Positions 5,326-5,685 of a DNA stretch of 5,685 nt are shown here, in pieces. Below the pieces are notes generated by a model that saw only the letters and a list, made by a program, of their open reading frames with translations, did not search any database and had not been told where the DNA came from. A program made the translations under genes and the position numbers. The stretch's first letter is position 1, and each line of letters starts with the position of its first letter. The DNA is from CAYVQU01 sp964453155 (GTDB taxonomy: Bacteria; Chloroflexota; Anaerolineae; Anaerolineales; UBA11858), in contig CAYVQU010000261.1 in assembly GCA_964453155.1 (NCBI GenBank), positions 1 to 5,685 of the forward strand. The letters run 5' to 3'.

Positions 5326-5685
5326 GTGATCAACCAAAAATCTTACCCTTATCGTTCGTGGCTAGTTCTAATCGCGCTGGTTTCATTCTTTGGGTTGGAA
5401 TCCCTCAGAGTATTATTTACCAGCGTGACCTGGGGATTCACCCGCGAACAGAATATTCTTTTCAATCTATCTCCAATTGCCTTGCTGGGCATAACAATCC
5501 TGGTGATCTTATCTCCATTCTATATTGTTGGGCGGGTGAGTTGGTCGCAACTGCCAAAATGGTTGTTTTGGGGGGGTGTCTTCCAGTCATTATTTCGAAT
5601 TGCCGAACAAATATCACCGTGGCCGATCTTGGATTTTATATTGGCCAGTTTTGGGGTGATTTCATTTGTGTTGTTTTATACGGTG
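5326..5685 (+). CDS. multi-pass membrane protein, partial (runs off the right edge)
   Basis: The frame from GTG 5326 stays open for 120 codons to the window end. It reads as an integral membrane protein with hydrophobic segments at about residues 12-32 (LVLIALVSFFGLESLRVL), 49-68 (PIALLGITILVILSPFYIV), a weaker one near 79-91 and another from about 98 to the edge. There is no cleavable signal peptide pattern and no motif I recognise, so no function is assigned. The start is uncertain. GTG 5326 has only a weak GAAAG (5314-5318), and TTG 5305 in the same frame would add seven residues. A five-codon ORF, ATG 5312 to TGA 5327-5329, overlaps the GTG. The gene lies just beyond the EF-G terminator, so it is probably transcribed separately. 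Steady codon use and hydrophobicity make a real gene likely. Confidence 0.7.
   Translation, partial: MINQKSYPYRSWLVLIALVSFFGLESLRVLFTSVTWGFTREQNILFNLSPIALLGITILVILSPFYIVGRVSWSQLPKWLFWGGVFQSLFRIAEQISPWPILDFILASFGVISFVLFYTV

Noticed and set aside
1..5685. Mobile element, CRISPR array, defence or toxin-antitoxin system
   Set aside because: No transposase or integrase, no spaced direct repeats, no terminal repeats and no toxin-like small gene pair were seen. The content is housekeeping-like with fairly even base composition.

Overview
The window reads as ordinary bacterial chromosome. It holds four complete or nearly complete genes and one gene cut by the right edge. The gene style (a KAS II ending in NSFGFGGHN, a stand-alone divergent EF-G with a DTPGY G3 motif, a small alkaline-phosphatase-superfamily metalloenzyme) suggests Chloroflexota, perhaps Anaerolineae. 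That placement is inferred from recognition only. TGA works as a normal stop here, for example at the methyltransferase/metalloenzyme overlap. No phage, transposon, CRISPR, tRNA or rRNA was seen.

Layout: 62-1276 (+) is a beta-ketoacyl-ACP synthase II (fabF) with an intact Cys-His-His site. Its first beta strand is encoded upstream of the first usable ATG, in a stretch broken by a TGA or a one-base shift. A hairpin terminator at 1318-1350 separates it from two minus-strand genes that converge on it. These are a class I SAM-dependent methyltransferase (2862 down to 2290) followed by a phosphoglycerate-mutase/phosphopentomutase-like metalloenzyme (2293 down to 1343). Their stop and start codons overlap, so they are probably one transcription and translation unit of unknown substrate.

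The 290-bp divergent region 2863-3152 carries a very good plus-strand promoter (TTGACA, 17 bp, TAAAAT). A 6-bp gapped dyad sits on its -10 box and a 9-bp inverted repeat encloses the whole promoter. It drives a complete EF-G-like translational GTPase at 3153-5213 (+) through a leader of about 215 nt. This EF-G has several substitutions in its nucleotide-binding motifs and is probably a paralogue rather than the main elongation factor.

A 15-bp perfect terminator hairpin at 5260-5295 ends the EF-G transcript. Beyond it a multi-pass membrane protein begins at about 5326 and runs off the right edge. A candidate promoter for that gene is nested in the terminator, such that its own transcripts would lack the 5' arm of the hairpin.

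The genes do not form an obvious single pathway. The points most worth attention are the altered EF-G motifs, the symmetric promoter region in front of it, the damaged fabF 5' end and the unassigned methyltransferase/metalloenzyme pair.
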